A program made the position numbers and the translations under genes. The notes under the pieces are model-generated. The model worked only from the letters and a program-made list of their open reading frames with translations, did no database searches and had not been told where the DNA came from. Shown here piece by piece: positions 48,094-60,982 of a DNA stretch of 64,000 nt. The stretch comes from Hymenopus coronatus (taxonomy: Eukaryota; Arthropoda; Insecta; Mantodea; Hymenopodidae), in NCBI GenBank assembly GCA_030762935.1, contig CM060900.1, forward strand, positions 373,320,632-373,384,631, read 5' to 3'. Every line of letters starts with the position of its first letter. Positions within the stretch are counted from its first letter, which is position 1.

Positions 48094-49946
48094 TATTTAT
48101 ATGGAAAATAAAATCTACAAACTGAATTTTCTTGCTGTATTCCGCAAAAGTCCACTTCATTTCAAAGTAAATTTATGTAATTTTGTGTAACTGACATACA
48201 TAGGTACGTAAAGATACGAACAAAAATGTACAACAAAACAAACAGATATCTTTAAAACAATTACTTTTTGGTGACAATAGCCACTTTTGAGATGTAGGAC
48301 GTTAATATTTGTTTCAATTGTTAAATGCTTGTTCAAGTTCAAAGTCTAGTAGTTCTTCACCTGTTTATCGCGATATTATGAAATGCGTAGCCAATTTTAA
48401 AGCCATGGCTAGCCTCTTTTAAACACCTGACTATGGATTTGTAGAAATAGCTCCTATAATTAAATATGCAGCGAAGATATATAAAGTTCTATCACAATTA
48501 TCATGAAGCAAATAGAAAAGAGCTTGCGTAAGAAGCATTGTGGAAATAAATGGCAGTTGGAATAAGTCGTGTAAATTAACACATCGGCTTTTGGTATTGG
48601 ATTTAAGAAAAAAATCTCTGATATAATCCATCAAATCATATATTTACTGTCTGAAAACGAGTCCAGTAGACTTCATGGAAATTGCATTAAGGAAATTACA
48701 GCTTATTCTTATTAAAAGCCGCTCCTCTTAACTTACGGAGATTTTGAACAGCGCAGTTCCCGGAACCCGACACTCTTTGCTGCCAAAACCATCCTGTCCG
48801 TATTTGATTGCTTTAGCATTTATTTGCAAGTTAATGAGCCCTCGGTAGCTCTTAATTTAATGTTGTTATACCTTAAGCCTCAAATATTGTTTAAATACTT
48901 CATAAAAGGTTCTAGAAAATCACTTTATACAGAACAATGAAACAGTTAACAAATTCATCGCAACGTTTAGATGAATAGGAAGTACATAATATAACGGTTT
49001 TACTGTTGATTTTTACTTTATATGTAGTCGGGGGACAGGACACTTGTCGGAGGGCTCTTGATACCGAACCTGAGGTTAATGTACCCTCGCCTCCACGAGG
49101 GGGCGTCCCCAGAGTGAGGAATGAGGTAGGAGGATACACCGGGCGATCGGGACCAGGAGCAACGGCACGGAAATGACAGGATCCTTATAGTTTCCAAATT
49201 AAAGCACCCTGACAGTCGAATAGGTAGACCGGAGCCTCCCGCCCCATGTAGGGTTCAGCGCCCCCGCCAGGAACGGCATCCCGGTAGCCAGTCGAAATTG
49301 GGGGACGGAGAATTTTTTTATGTCACGCCGTACAGAGCACTACCACAGACACTTCCAAACCTGAAAGAAGCCAGTGGGATGAAGAATGAATGAAATAACA
49401 ATGGAAACCACGTGGGGACACAGGAAATTCGGGGGATGAAAGAAGCATATCCAGCATTCGCCTAGTGACCCGCGGAAACCCCCAAAAACTTATGGGCCGG
49501 CCACGGGAAGCGAACCCCGACCTCCCGAATACGGCCACAGACAAAATCACCTGAGCCATCACGCTCCGTTATGGTAGGGAGAAAATTGAATTCCACCCAA
49601 AAATTCGATTTCGAGATTTCACCGGAGATTCCTGAATCCAAAAAAGTATTCTTAGAATAAAGACAATTTGTGAGTGAGCGTGAATGAGTGTGTGCGTGTG
49701 TGTGCGTGTGTGCTCGTGTGTGTGTGTGACCCTATGTGTCTGTGTACACCATAACTCGAAACGAAAATTCCGTTAAATACCAAACTTGATATAGAAATTC
49801 AGGATTTTACAAGCATGGACACGATGATTTTCAAGAAAATGCCCGCCCCCCGGATTAAACTACTCTTTACATTTAACATTTATTAAAATTTTTTATTTTC
49901 TCATAAGGGCTCTCATGGTATTGATTAAAATTACACACGTTTAAGC
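48094..49946 (+). repeat. Tandem unit 7 (type B)
   Basis: 1853 bp with the same 10-bp TG gain as unit 3, near 49690. Confidence 0.97.
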
Positions 49947-51789
49947 TATTTATATGGAAAATAAAATGTACAAACTGAATTTTCTTGCTGTATTCCGCAA
50001 AAGTCCACTTCATTTCAAAGTAAATTTATGTAATTTTGTGTAACTGACATACATAGGTACGTAAAGATACGAACAAAAATGTACAACAAAACAAACAGAT
50101 ATCTTTAAAACAATTACTTTTTGGTGACAATAGCCACTTTTGAGATGTAGGATGTTAATATTTGTTTCAATTGTTAAATGCTTGTTCAAGTTCAAAGTCT
50201 AGTAGTTCTTCACCTGTTTATCGCGATATTATGAAATGCGTAGCCAATTTTAAAGCCATGGCTAGCCTCTTTTAAACACCTGACTATGGATTTGTAGAAA
50301 TAGCTCCTATAATTAAATATGCAGCGAAGATATATAAAGTTCTATCACAATTATCATGAAGCAAATAGAAAACAGCTTGCGTAAGAAGCATTGTGGAAAT
50401 AAATGGCAGTTGGAATAAGTCGTGTAAATTAACACATCGGCTTTTGGTATTGGATTTAAGAAAAAAATCTCTGATATAATCCATCAAATCATATATTTAC
50501 TGTCTGAAAACGAGTCCAGTAGACTTCATGGAAATTGCATTAAGGAAATTACAGCTTATTCTTATTAAAAGCCGCTCCTCTTAACTTACGGAGATTTTGA
50601 ACAGCGCAGTTCCCGGAACCCGACACTCTTTGCTGCCAAAACCACCCTGTCCGTATTTGATTGCTTTAGCATTAATTTGCAAGTTAATGAGCCCTCGGTA
50701 GCTCTTAATTTAATGTTGTTATACCTAAAGCCTGAAATATTGTTTAAATACTTCATAAAAGGTTCTAGAAAATCACTTTATGCAGAACAATGAAACAGTT
50801 AACAAATTCATCGCAACGTTTAGATGAATAGGAAGTACATAATATAACGGTTTTACTGTTGATTTTTACTTTATATGTAGTCGGGGGACAGGACACTTGT
50901 CGGATGGCTCTTGATACCGAACCTGAGGTTAATGTACCCTCGCCTCCACGAGGGGGCGTCCCCAGAGTGAGGAATGAGGTTGGAGGATACACCGGGCGAT
51001 CGGGACCAGGAGCAACGGCACGGAAATGACAGGATCCTTATAGTTTCCAAATTAAAGCACCCTGACAGTCGAATAGGTAGACCGGAGCCTCCCGCCCCAT
51101 GTAGGGTTCAGCGCCCCCGCCAGGAACGGCATCCCGTTAGCCAGTCGAAATTGGGGGACGGAGAATTTTTTTATGTCACGCCGTACAGAGCACTACCACA
51201 GACACTTCCAAACCTGAGAGAAGCCAGTGGGATGAAGAATGAATGAAATAACAATGGAAACCACGTGGGGACACAGGAAATTCGGGGGATGAAAGAAGCA
51301 TATCCAGCATTCGCCTAGTGACCCGCGGAAACCCCCAAAAACTTATGGGCCGGCCACGGGAAGCGAACCCCGACCTCCCGAATACGGCCACAGACAAAAT
51401 CACCTGAGCCATCACGCTCCGTTATGGTAGGGAGAAAATTGAATTCCACCCAAAAATTCGATTTCGAGATTTCACCGGAGATTCCTGAATCCAAAAAAGT
51501 ATTCTTAGAATAAAGACAATTTGTGAGTGAGCGTGAATGAGTGTGTGCGTGTGTGCTCGTGTGTGTGTGTGACCCTATGTGTCTGTGAACACCATAACTC
51601 GAAACGAAAATTCCGTTAAATACCAAACTTGATATAGAAATTCAGGATTTTACAAGCATGGACACGATGATTTTCAAGAAAATGCCCGCCCCCCGGATTA
51701 AACTACTCTTTACATTTAACATTTATTAAAATTTTTTATTTTCTCATAAGGGCTCTCATGGTATTGATTAAAATTACACACGTTTAAGC
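49947..51789 (+). repeat. Tandem unit 8 (type C)
   Basis: Carries every type C variant of unit 4. I found no difference between the two. Confidence 0.97.
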
Positions 51790-53632
51790 TATTTATATGG
51801 AAAATAAAATGTACAAACTGAATTTTCTTGCTGTATTCCGCAAAAGTCCACTTCATTTCAAAGTAAATTTATGTAATTTTGTGTAACTGACATACATAGG
51901 TACGTAAAGATACGAACCAAAATGTACAACAAAACAAACAGATATCTTTAAAACAATTACTTTTTGGTGACAATAGCCACTTTTGAGATGTAGGATGTTA
52001 ATATTTGTTTCAATTGTTAAATGCTTGTTCAAGTTCAAAGTCTAGTAGTTCTTCACCTGTTTATCGCGATATTATGAAATGCGTAGCCAATTTTAAAGCC
52101 ATGGCTAGCCTCTTATAAACACCTGACTATGGATTTGTAGAAATAGCTCCTATAATTAAATATGCAGCGAAGATATATAAAGTTCTATCACAATTATCAT
52201 GAAGCAAATAGAAAACAGCTTGCGTAAGAAGCATTGTGGAAATAAATGGCAGTTGGAATAAGTCGTGTAAATTAACACATCGGCTTTTGGTATTGGATTT
52301 AAGAAAAAAATCTCTGATATAATCCATCAAATCATATATTTACTGTCTGAAAACGAGTCCAGTAGACTTCATGGAAATTGCATTAAGGAAATTACAGCTT
52401 ATTCTTATTAAAAGCCGCTCCTCTTAACATACGGAGATTTTGAACAGCGCAGTTCCCGGAACCCGACACTCTTTGCTGCCAAAACCATCCTGTCCGTATT
52501 TGATTTCTTTAGCATTTATTTGCAAGTTAATGAGCCCTCGGTAGCTCTTAATTTAATGTTGTTATACCTAAAGCCTCAAATATTGTTTAAATACTTCATA
52601 AAAGGTTCTAGAAAATCACTTTATACAGAACAATGAAACAGTTAACAAATTCATCGCAACGTTTAGATGAATAGGAAGTACATAATATAACGGTTTTACT
52701 GTTGATTTTTACTTTATATGTAGTCGGGGGACAGGACACTTGTTGGAGGGCTCTTGATACCGAACCTGAGGTTATTGTACCCTCGCCTCCACGAGGGGGC
52801 GTCCCCAGAGTGAGGAATGAGGTAGGAGGATACACCGGGCGATCGGGACCAGGAGCAACGGCACGGAAATGACAGGATCCTTATAGTTTCCAAATTAAAG
52901 CACCCTGACAGTCGAATAGGTAGACCGGAGCCTCCCGCCCCATGTAGGGTTCAGCGCCCCCGCCAGGAACGGCATCCCGGTAACCAGTCGAAATTGGGGG
53001 ACGGAGAATTTTTTTATGTCACGCCGTACAGAGCACTACCACAGACACTTCCAAACCTGAAAGAAGCCAGTGGGATGAAGAATGTATGAAATAACAATGG
53101 AAACCACGTGGGGACACAGGAAATTCGGGGGATGAAAGAAGCATATCCAGCATTCGCCTAGTGACCCGCGGAAACCCCCAAAAACTTATGGGCCGGCCAC
53201 GGGAAGCGAACCCCGACCTCCCGAATACGGCCACAGACAAAATCACCTGAGCCATCACGCTCCGTTATGGTAGGGAGAAAATTGAATTCCACCCAAAAAT
53301 TCGATTTCGAGATTTCACCGGAGATTCCTGAATCCAAAAAAGTATTCTTAGAATAAAGACAATTTGTGAGTGAGCGTGAATGAGTGTGTGCGTGTGTGCT
53401 CGTGTGTGTGTGTGACCGTATGTGTCTGTGTACACCATAACTCGAAACGAAAATTCCGTTAAATACCAAACTTGATATAGAAATTCAGGAATTTACAAGC
53501 ATGGACACGATGATTTTCAAGAAAATGCCCGCCCCCCGGGTTAAACTACTCTTTACATTTAACATTTATTAAAATTTTTTATTTTCTCATAAGGGCTCTC
53601 ATGGTATTGATTAAAATTACACACGTTTAAGC
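51790..53632 (+). repeat. Tandem unit 9 (type D)
   Basis: Carries every type D variant of unit 5. After 53540 (CCGGGTTAAAC) it departs from the first block. Confidence 0.97.
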
Positions 53633-55475
53633 TATTTATATGGAAAATAAAATGTACAAACTGAATTTTCTTGCTGTATTCCGCAAAAGTCCACTTCATT
53701 TCAAAGTAAATTTATGTAATTTTGTGTAACTGACATACATAGGTACGTAAAGATACGAACAAAAATGTACAACAAAACAAACAGATATCTTTAAAACAAT
53801 TACTTTTTGGTGACAATAGCCACTTTTGAGATGTAGGACGTTAATATTTGTTTCAATTGTTAAATGCTTGTTCAAGTTCAAAGTCTAGTAGTTCTTCACC
53901 TGTTTATCGCGATATTATGAAATGCGTAGCCAATTTTAAAGCCATGGCTAGCCTCTTTTAAACACCTGACTATGGATTTGTAGAAATAGCTCCTATAATT
54001 AAATATGCAGCGAAGATATATAAAGTTCTATCACAATTATCATGAAGCAAATAGAAAACAGCTTGCGTAAGAAGCATTGTGGAAATAAATGGCAGTTGGA
54101 ATAAGTCGTGTAAATTAACACATCGGCTTTTGGTATTGGATTTAAGAAAAAAATCTCTGATATAATCCATCAAATCATATATTTACTGTCTGAAAACGAG
54201 TCCAGTAGACTTCATGGAAATTGCATTAAGGAAATTACAGCTTATTCTTATTAAAAGCCGCTCCTCTTAACTTACGGAGATTTTGAACAGCGCAGTTCCC
54301 GGAACCCGACACTCTTTGCTGCCAAAACCATCCTGTCCGTATTTGATTGCTTTAGCATTTATTTGCAAGTTAATGAGCCCTCGGTAGCTCTTAATTTAAT
54401 GTTGTTATACCTAAAGCCTCAAATATTGTTTAAATACTTCATAAAAGGTTCTAGAAAATCACTTTATACAGAACAATGAAACAGTTAACAAATTCATCGC
54501 AACGTTTAGATGAATAGGAAGTACATAATATAACGGTTTTACTGTTGATTTTTACTTTATATGTAGTCGGGGGACAGGACACTTGTCGGAGGGCTCTTGA
54601 TACCGAACCTGAGGTTAATGTACCCTCGCCTCCACGAGGGGGCGTCCCCAGAGTGAGGAATGAGGTAGGAGGATACACCGGGCGATCGGGACCAGGAGCA
54701 ACGGCACGGAAATGACAGGATCCTTATAGTTTCCAAATTAAAGCACCCTGACAGTCGAATAGGTAGACCGGAGCCTCCCGCCCCATGTAGGGTTCAGCGC
54801 CCCCGCCAGGAACGGCATCCCGGTAACCAGTCGAAATTGGGGGACGGAGAATTTTTTTATGTCACGCCGTACAGAGCACTACCACAGACACTTCCAAACC
54901 TGAAAGAAGCCAGTGGGATGAAGAATGAATGAAATAACAATGGAAACCACGTGGGGACACAGGAAATTCGGGGGATGAAAGAAGCATATCCAGCATTCGC
55001 CTAGTGACCCGCGGAAACCCCCAAAAACTTATGGGCCGGCCACGGGAAGCGAACCCCGACCTCCCGAATACGGCCACAGACAAAATCACCTGAGCCATCA
55101 CGCTCCGTTATGGTAGGGAGAAAATTGAATTCCACCCAAAAATTCGATTTCGAGATTTCACCGGAGATTCCTGAATCCAAAAAAGTATTCTTAGAATAAA
55201 GACAATTTGTGAGTGAGCGTGAATGAGTGTGTGCGTGTGTGCTCGTGTGTGTGTGTGACCCTATGTGTCTGTGAACACCATAATTCGAAACGAAAATTCC
55301 GTTAAATACCAAACTTGATATAGAAATTCAGGATTTTACAAGCATGGACACGATGATTTTCAAGAAAATGCCCGCCCCCCGGATTAAACTACTCTTTACA
55401 TTTAACATTTATTAAAATTTTTTATTTTCTCATAAGGGCTCTCATGGTATTGATTAAAATTACACACGTTTAAGC
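53633..55475 (+). repeat. Tandem unit 10
   Basis: Outside the duplicated block. Private change: CACCATAATTCG near 55275. Confidence 0.97.
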
Positions 55476-57318
55476 TATTTATATGGAAAATAAAATGTAC
55501 AAACTGAATTTTCTTGCTGTATTCCGCAAAAGTCCACTTCATTTCAAAGTAAATTTATGTAATTTTGTGTAACTGACATACATAGGTACGTAAAGATACG
55601 AACAAAAATGTACAACAAAACAAACAGATATCTTTAAAACAATTACTTTTTGGTGACAATAGCCACTTTTGAGATGTAGGACGTTAATATTTGTTTCAAT
55701 TGTTAAATGCTTGTTCAAGTTCAAAGTCTAGTAGTTCTTCACCTGTTTATCGCGATATTATGAAATGCGTAGCCAATTTTAAAGCCATGGCTAGCCTCTT
55801 TTAAACACCTGACTATGGATTTGTAGAAATAGCTCCTATAATTAAATATGCAGCGAAGATATATAAAGTTCTATCACAATTATCATGAAGCAAATAGAAA
55901 ACAGCTTGCGTAAGAAGCATTGTGGAAATAAATGGCAGTTGGAATAAGTCGCGTAAATTAACACATCGGCTTTTGGTATTGGATTTAAGAAAAAAATCTC
56001 TGATATAATCCATCAAATCATATATTTACTGTCTGAAAACGAGTCCAGTAGACTTCATGGAAATTGCATTAAGGAAATTACAGCTTATTCTTATTAAAAG
56101 CCGCTCCTCTTAACTTACGGAGATTTTGAACAGCGCAGTTCCCGGAACCCGACACTCTTTGCTGCCAAAACCACCCTGTCCGTATTTGATTGCTTTAGCA
56201 TTTATTTGCAAGTTAATGAGCCCTCGGTAGCTCTTAATTTAATGTTGTTATACCTAAAGCCTCAAATATTGTTTAAATACTTCATAAAAGGTTCTAGAAA
56301 ATCACTTTATGCAGAACAATGAAACAGTTAACAAATTCATCGCAACGTTTAGATGAATAGGAAGTACATAATATAACGGTTTTACTGTTGATTTTTACTT
56401 TATATGTAGTCGGGGGACAGGACACTTGTCGGAGGGCTCTTGATACCGAACCTGAGGTTAATGTACCCTCGCCTCCACGAGGGGGCGTCCCCAGAGTGAG
56501 GAATGAGGTAGGAGGATACACCGGGCGATCGGGACCAGGAGCAACGGCACGGAAATGACAGGATCCTTATAGTTTCCAAATTAAAGCACCCTGACAGTCG
56601 AATAGGTAGACCAGAGCATCCCGCCCCATGTAGGGTTCAGCGCCCCAGACAGGAACGGCATCCCGGTAGCCAGTCGAAATTAGGGGACGGAGAATTTTTT
56701 TATGTCACGCCGTACAGAGCACTACCACAGACACTTCCAAACCTGAAAGAAGCCAGTGGGATGAAGAATGAATGAAATAACAATGGAAACCACGTGGGGA
56801 CACAGGAAATTCGGGGGATGAAAGAAGCATATCCAGCATTCGCCTAGTGACCCGCGGAAACCCCCAAAAACTTATGGGCCGGCCACGGGAAGCGAACCCC
56901 GACCTCCCGAATACGGCCACAGACAAAATCACCTGAGCCATCACGCTCCGTTATGGTAGGGAGAAAATTGAATTCCACCCAAAAATTCGATTTCGAGATT
57001 TCACCGGAGATTCCTGAATCCAAAAAAGTATTCTTAGAATAAAGACAATTTGTGAGTGAGCGTGAATGAGTGTGTGCGTGTGTGCTCGTGTGTGTGTGTG
57101 ACCCTATGTGTCTGTGAACACCATAACTCGAAACGAAAATTCCGTTAAATAACAAACTTGATATAGAAATTCAGGATTTTACAAGCATGGACACGATGAT
57201 TTTCAAGAAAATGCCCGCCCCCCGGATTAAACTACTCTTTACATTTAACATTTATTAAAATTTTTTATTTTCTCATAAGGGCTCTCATGGTATTGATTAA
57301 AATTACACACGTTTAAGC
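55476..57318 (+). repeat. Tandem unit 11
   Basis: Carries a small cluster of private changes in the SINE part (CCAGAGCATCCCG, CGCCCCAGACAGG, ATTAGGGGACGG at 56610-56690), plus GTCGCGTAAATT near 55950 and AATAACAAACTT near 57150. Confidence 0.97.
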
Positions 57319-59139
57319 TATTTATATGGAAAATAAAATGTACAAACTGAATTTTCTTGCTGTATTCCGCAAAAGTCCACTTCATTTCAAAGTAAATTTA
57401 TGTAATTTTGTGTAACTGACATACATAGGTTCGTAAAGATACGAACAAAAATGTACAACAAAACAAACAGATATCTTTAAAACAATTACTTTTTGGTGAC
57501 AATAGCCACTTTTGAGATGTAGGACGTTAATATTTGTTTCAATTGTTAAATGCTTGTTCAAGTTCAAAGTCTAGTAGTTCTTCACCTGTTTATCGCGATA
57601 TTATGAAATGCGTAGCCAATTTTAAAGCCATGGCTAGCCTCTTTTAAACACCTGACTATGGATTTGTAGAAATAGCTCCTATAATTAAATATGCAGCGAA
57701 GATATATAAAGTTCTATCACAATTATCATGAAGCAAATAGAAAACAGCTTGCGTAAGAAGCATTGTGGAAATAAATGGCAGTTGGAATAAGTCGTGTAAA
57801 TTAACACATCGGCTTTTGGTATTGGATTTAAGAAAAAAATCTCCGATATAATCCATCAAATCATATATTTACTGTTTGAAAACGAGTCCAGTAGACTTCA
57901 TGGAAATTGCATTAAGGAAATTACAGCTTATTCTTATTAAAAGCCGCTCCTCTTAACTTACGGAGATTTTGAACAGCGCAGTTCCCGGAACCCGACACTC
58001 TTTGCTGCCAAAACCACCCTGTCCGTATTTGATTGCTTTAGCATTTATTTGCAAGTTAATGAGCCCTCGGTAGCTCTTAATTTAATGTTGTTATACCTAA
58101 AGCCTCAAATATTGTTTAAATACTTCATAAAAGGTTCTAGAAAATCACTTTATGCAGAACAATGAAACAGTTAACAAATTCATCGCAACGTTTAGATGAA
58201 TAGGAAGTACATAATATAACGGTTTTACTGTTGATTTTTACTTTATATGTAGTCGGGGGACAGGACACTTGTCGGAGGGCACTTGATACCGAACCTCCAC
58301 GAGGGGGCGTCCCCAGAGTGAGGAATGAGGTAGGAGGATACACCGGGCGATCGGGACCAGGAGCAACGGCACGGAAATGACAGGATCCTTATAGTTTCCA
58401 AATTAAAGCACCCTGACAGTCGAATAGGTAGACCGGAGCCTCCCGCCCCATGTAGGGTTCAGCGCCCCCGCCAGGAACGGCATCCCGGTAACCAGTCGAA
58501 ATTGGGGGACGGAGAATTTTTTTATGTCACGCCGTACAGAGCACTACCACAGACACTTCCAAACCTGAAAGAAGCCAGTGGGATGAAGAATGAATGAAAT
58601 AACAATGGAAACCACGTGGGGACACAGGAAATTCGGGGGATGAAAGAAGCATATCCAGCATTCGCCTAGTGACCCGCGGAAACCCCCAAAAACTTATGGG
58701 CCGGCCACGGGAAGCGAACCCCGACCTCCCGAATACGGCCACAGACAAAATCACCTGAGCCATCACGCTCCGTTATGGTAGGGAGAAAATTGAATTCCAC
58801 CCAAAAATTCGATTTCGAGATTTCACCGGAGATTCCTGAATCCAAAAAAGTATTCTTAGAATAAAGACAATTTGTGAGTGAGCGTGAATGAGTGTGTGCG
58901 TGTGTGCTCGTGTGTGTGTGTGACCCTATGTGTCTGTGAACACCATAACTCGAAACGAAAATTCCGTTAAATACCAAACTTGATATAGAAATTCAGGATT
59001 TTACAAGCATGGACACGATGATTTTCAAGAAAATGCCCGCCCCCCGGATTAAACTACTCTTTACATTTAACATTTATTAAAATTTTTGATTTTCTCATAA
59101 GGCTCTCATGGTATTGATTAAAATTACACACGTTTAAGC
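57319..59139 (+). repeat. Tandem unit 12 (21-bp deletion)
   Basis: 1821 bp. A 21-bp deletion near 58296 removes the stretch between two CCT triplets and with it half of a CCCTCG...CGAGGG hairpin. One G is lost from the GGGCTCTC motif near 59101. Private changes are ATAGGTTCGTAAAG, CTCCGATATAA and CTGTTTGAAAAC. Confidence 0.97.
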
Positions 59140-60982
59140 TATTTATATGGAAAATAAAATGTACAAACTGAATTTTCTTGCTATATTCCGCAAAAGTCCA
59201 CTTCATTTCAAAGTAAATTTATGTAATTTTGTGTAACTGACATACATAGGTACGTAAAGATACGAACAAAAATGTACAACAAAACAAACAGATATCTTTA
59301 AAACAATTACTTTTTGGTGACAATAGCCACTTTTGAGATGTAGGACGTTAATATTTGTTTCAATTGTTAAATGCTTGTTCAAGTTCAAAGTCTAGTAGTT
59401 CTTCACCTGTTTATCGCGATATTATGAAATGCGTAGCCAATTTTAAAGCCATGGCTAGCCTCTTTTAAACACCTGACTATGGATTTGTAGAAATTGCTCC
59501 TATAATTAAATATGCAGCGAAGATATATAAAGTTCTATCACAATTATCATGAAGCAAATAGAAAACAGCTTGCGTAAGAAGCATTGTGGAAATAAATGGC
59601 AGTTGGAATAAGTCGTGTAAATTAACACATCGGCTTTTGGTATTGGATTTAAGAAAAAAATCTCTGATATAATCCATCAAATCATATATTTACTGTCTGA
59701 AAACGAGTCCAGTAGACTTCATGGAAATTGCATTAAGGAAATTACAGCTTATTCTTATTAAAAGCCGCTCCTCTTAACTCACGGAGATTTTGAACAACGC
59801 AGTTCCCGGAACCCGACACTCTTTGCTGCCAAAACCACCCTGTCTGTATTTGATTGCTTTAGCATTTATTTGCAAGTTAATGAGCCCTCGGTAGCTCTTA
59901 ATTTAATGTTGTTATACCTAAAGCCTCAAATATTGTTTAAATACTTCATAAAAGGTTCTAGAAAATCACTTTATGCAGAACAATGAAACAGTTAACAAAT
60001 TCATCGCAACGTTTAGATGAATAGGAAGTACATAATATAACGGTTTTACTGTTGATTTTTACTTTATATGTAGTCGGGGGACAGGACACTTGTCGGAGGA
60101 CTCTTGATACCGAACCTGAGGTTATTGTACCCTCGCCTCCACGAGGGGGCGTCCCCAGAGTGAGGAATGAGGTAGGAGGATACACCGGGCGATCGGGTTC
60201 AGGAGCAACGGCACGGAAATGACAGGATCCTTATAGTTTCCAAATTAAAGCACCCTGACAGTCGAATAGGTAGACCGGAGCCTCCCGCCCCATGTAGGGT
60301 TCAGCGCCCCCGCCAGGAACGGCATCCCGGTAGCCAGTCGAAATTGGGGGACGGAGAATTTTTTTATGTCACGCCGTACAGAGCACTACCACAGACACTT
60401 CCAAACCTGAAAGAAGCCAGTGGGATGAAGAATGAATGAAATAACAATGGAAACCACGTGGGGACACAGGAAATTCGGGGGATGAAAGAAGCATATCCAG
60501 CATTCGCCTAGTGACCCGCGGAAACCCCCAAAAACTTATGGGCCGGCCACGGGAAGCGAACCCCGACCTCCCGAATACGGCCACAGACAAAATCACCTGA
60601 GCCATCACGCTCCGTTATGGTAGGGAGAAAATTGAATTCCACCCAAAAATTCGATTTCGAGATTTCACCGGAGATTCCTGAATCCAAAAAAGTATTCTTA
60701 AAATAAAGACAATTTGTGAGTGAGCGTGAATGAGTGTGTGCGTGTGTGCTCGTGTGTGTGTGTGACCCTATGTGTCTGTGAACACCATAACTCGAAACGA
60801 AAATTCCGTTAAATACCAAACTTGATATAGAAATTCAGGATTTTACAAGCATGGACACGATGATTTTCAAGAAAATGCCCGCCCCCCGGTTTAAACTACC
60901 CTTTACATTTAACATTTATTAAAATTTTTGATTTTCTCATAAGGGCTCTCATGGTATTGATTAAAATTACACACGTTTAAGC
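59140..60982 (+). repeat. Tandem unit 13
   Basis: Shares CACGG...AACAACG and CTGTCTG with type A units but keeps CCACCCTG. Private changes are GAGGACTCTTG, ATCGGGTTCAGG and TCTTAAAATAAAG. Confidence 0.97.
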
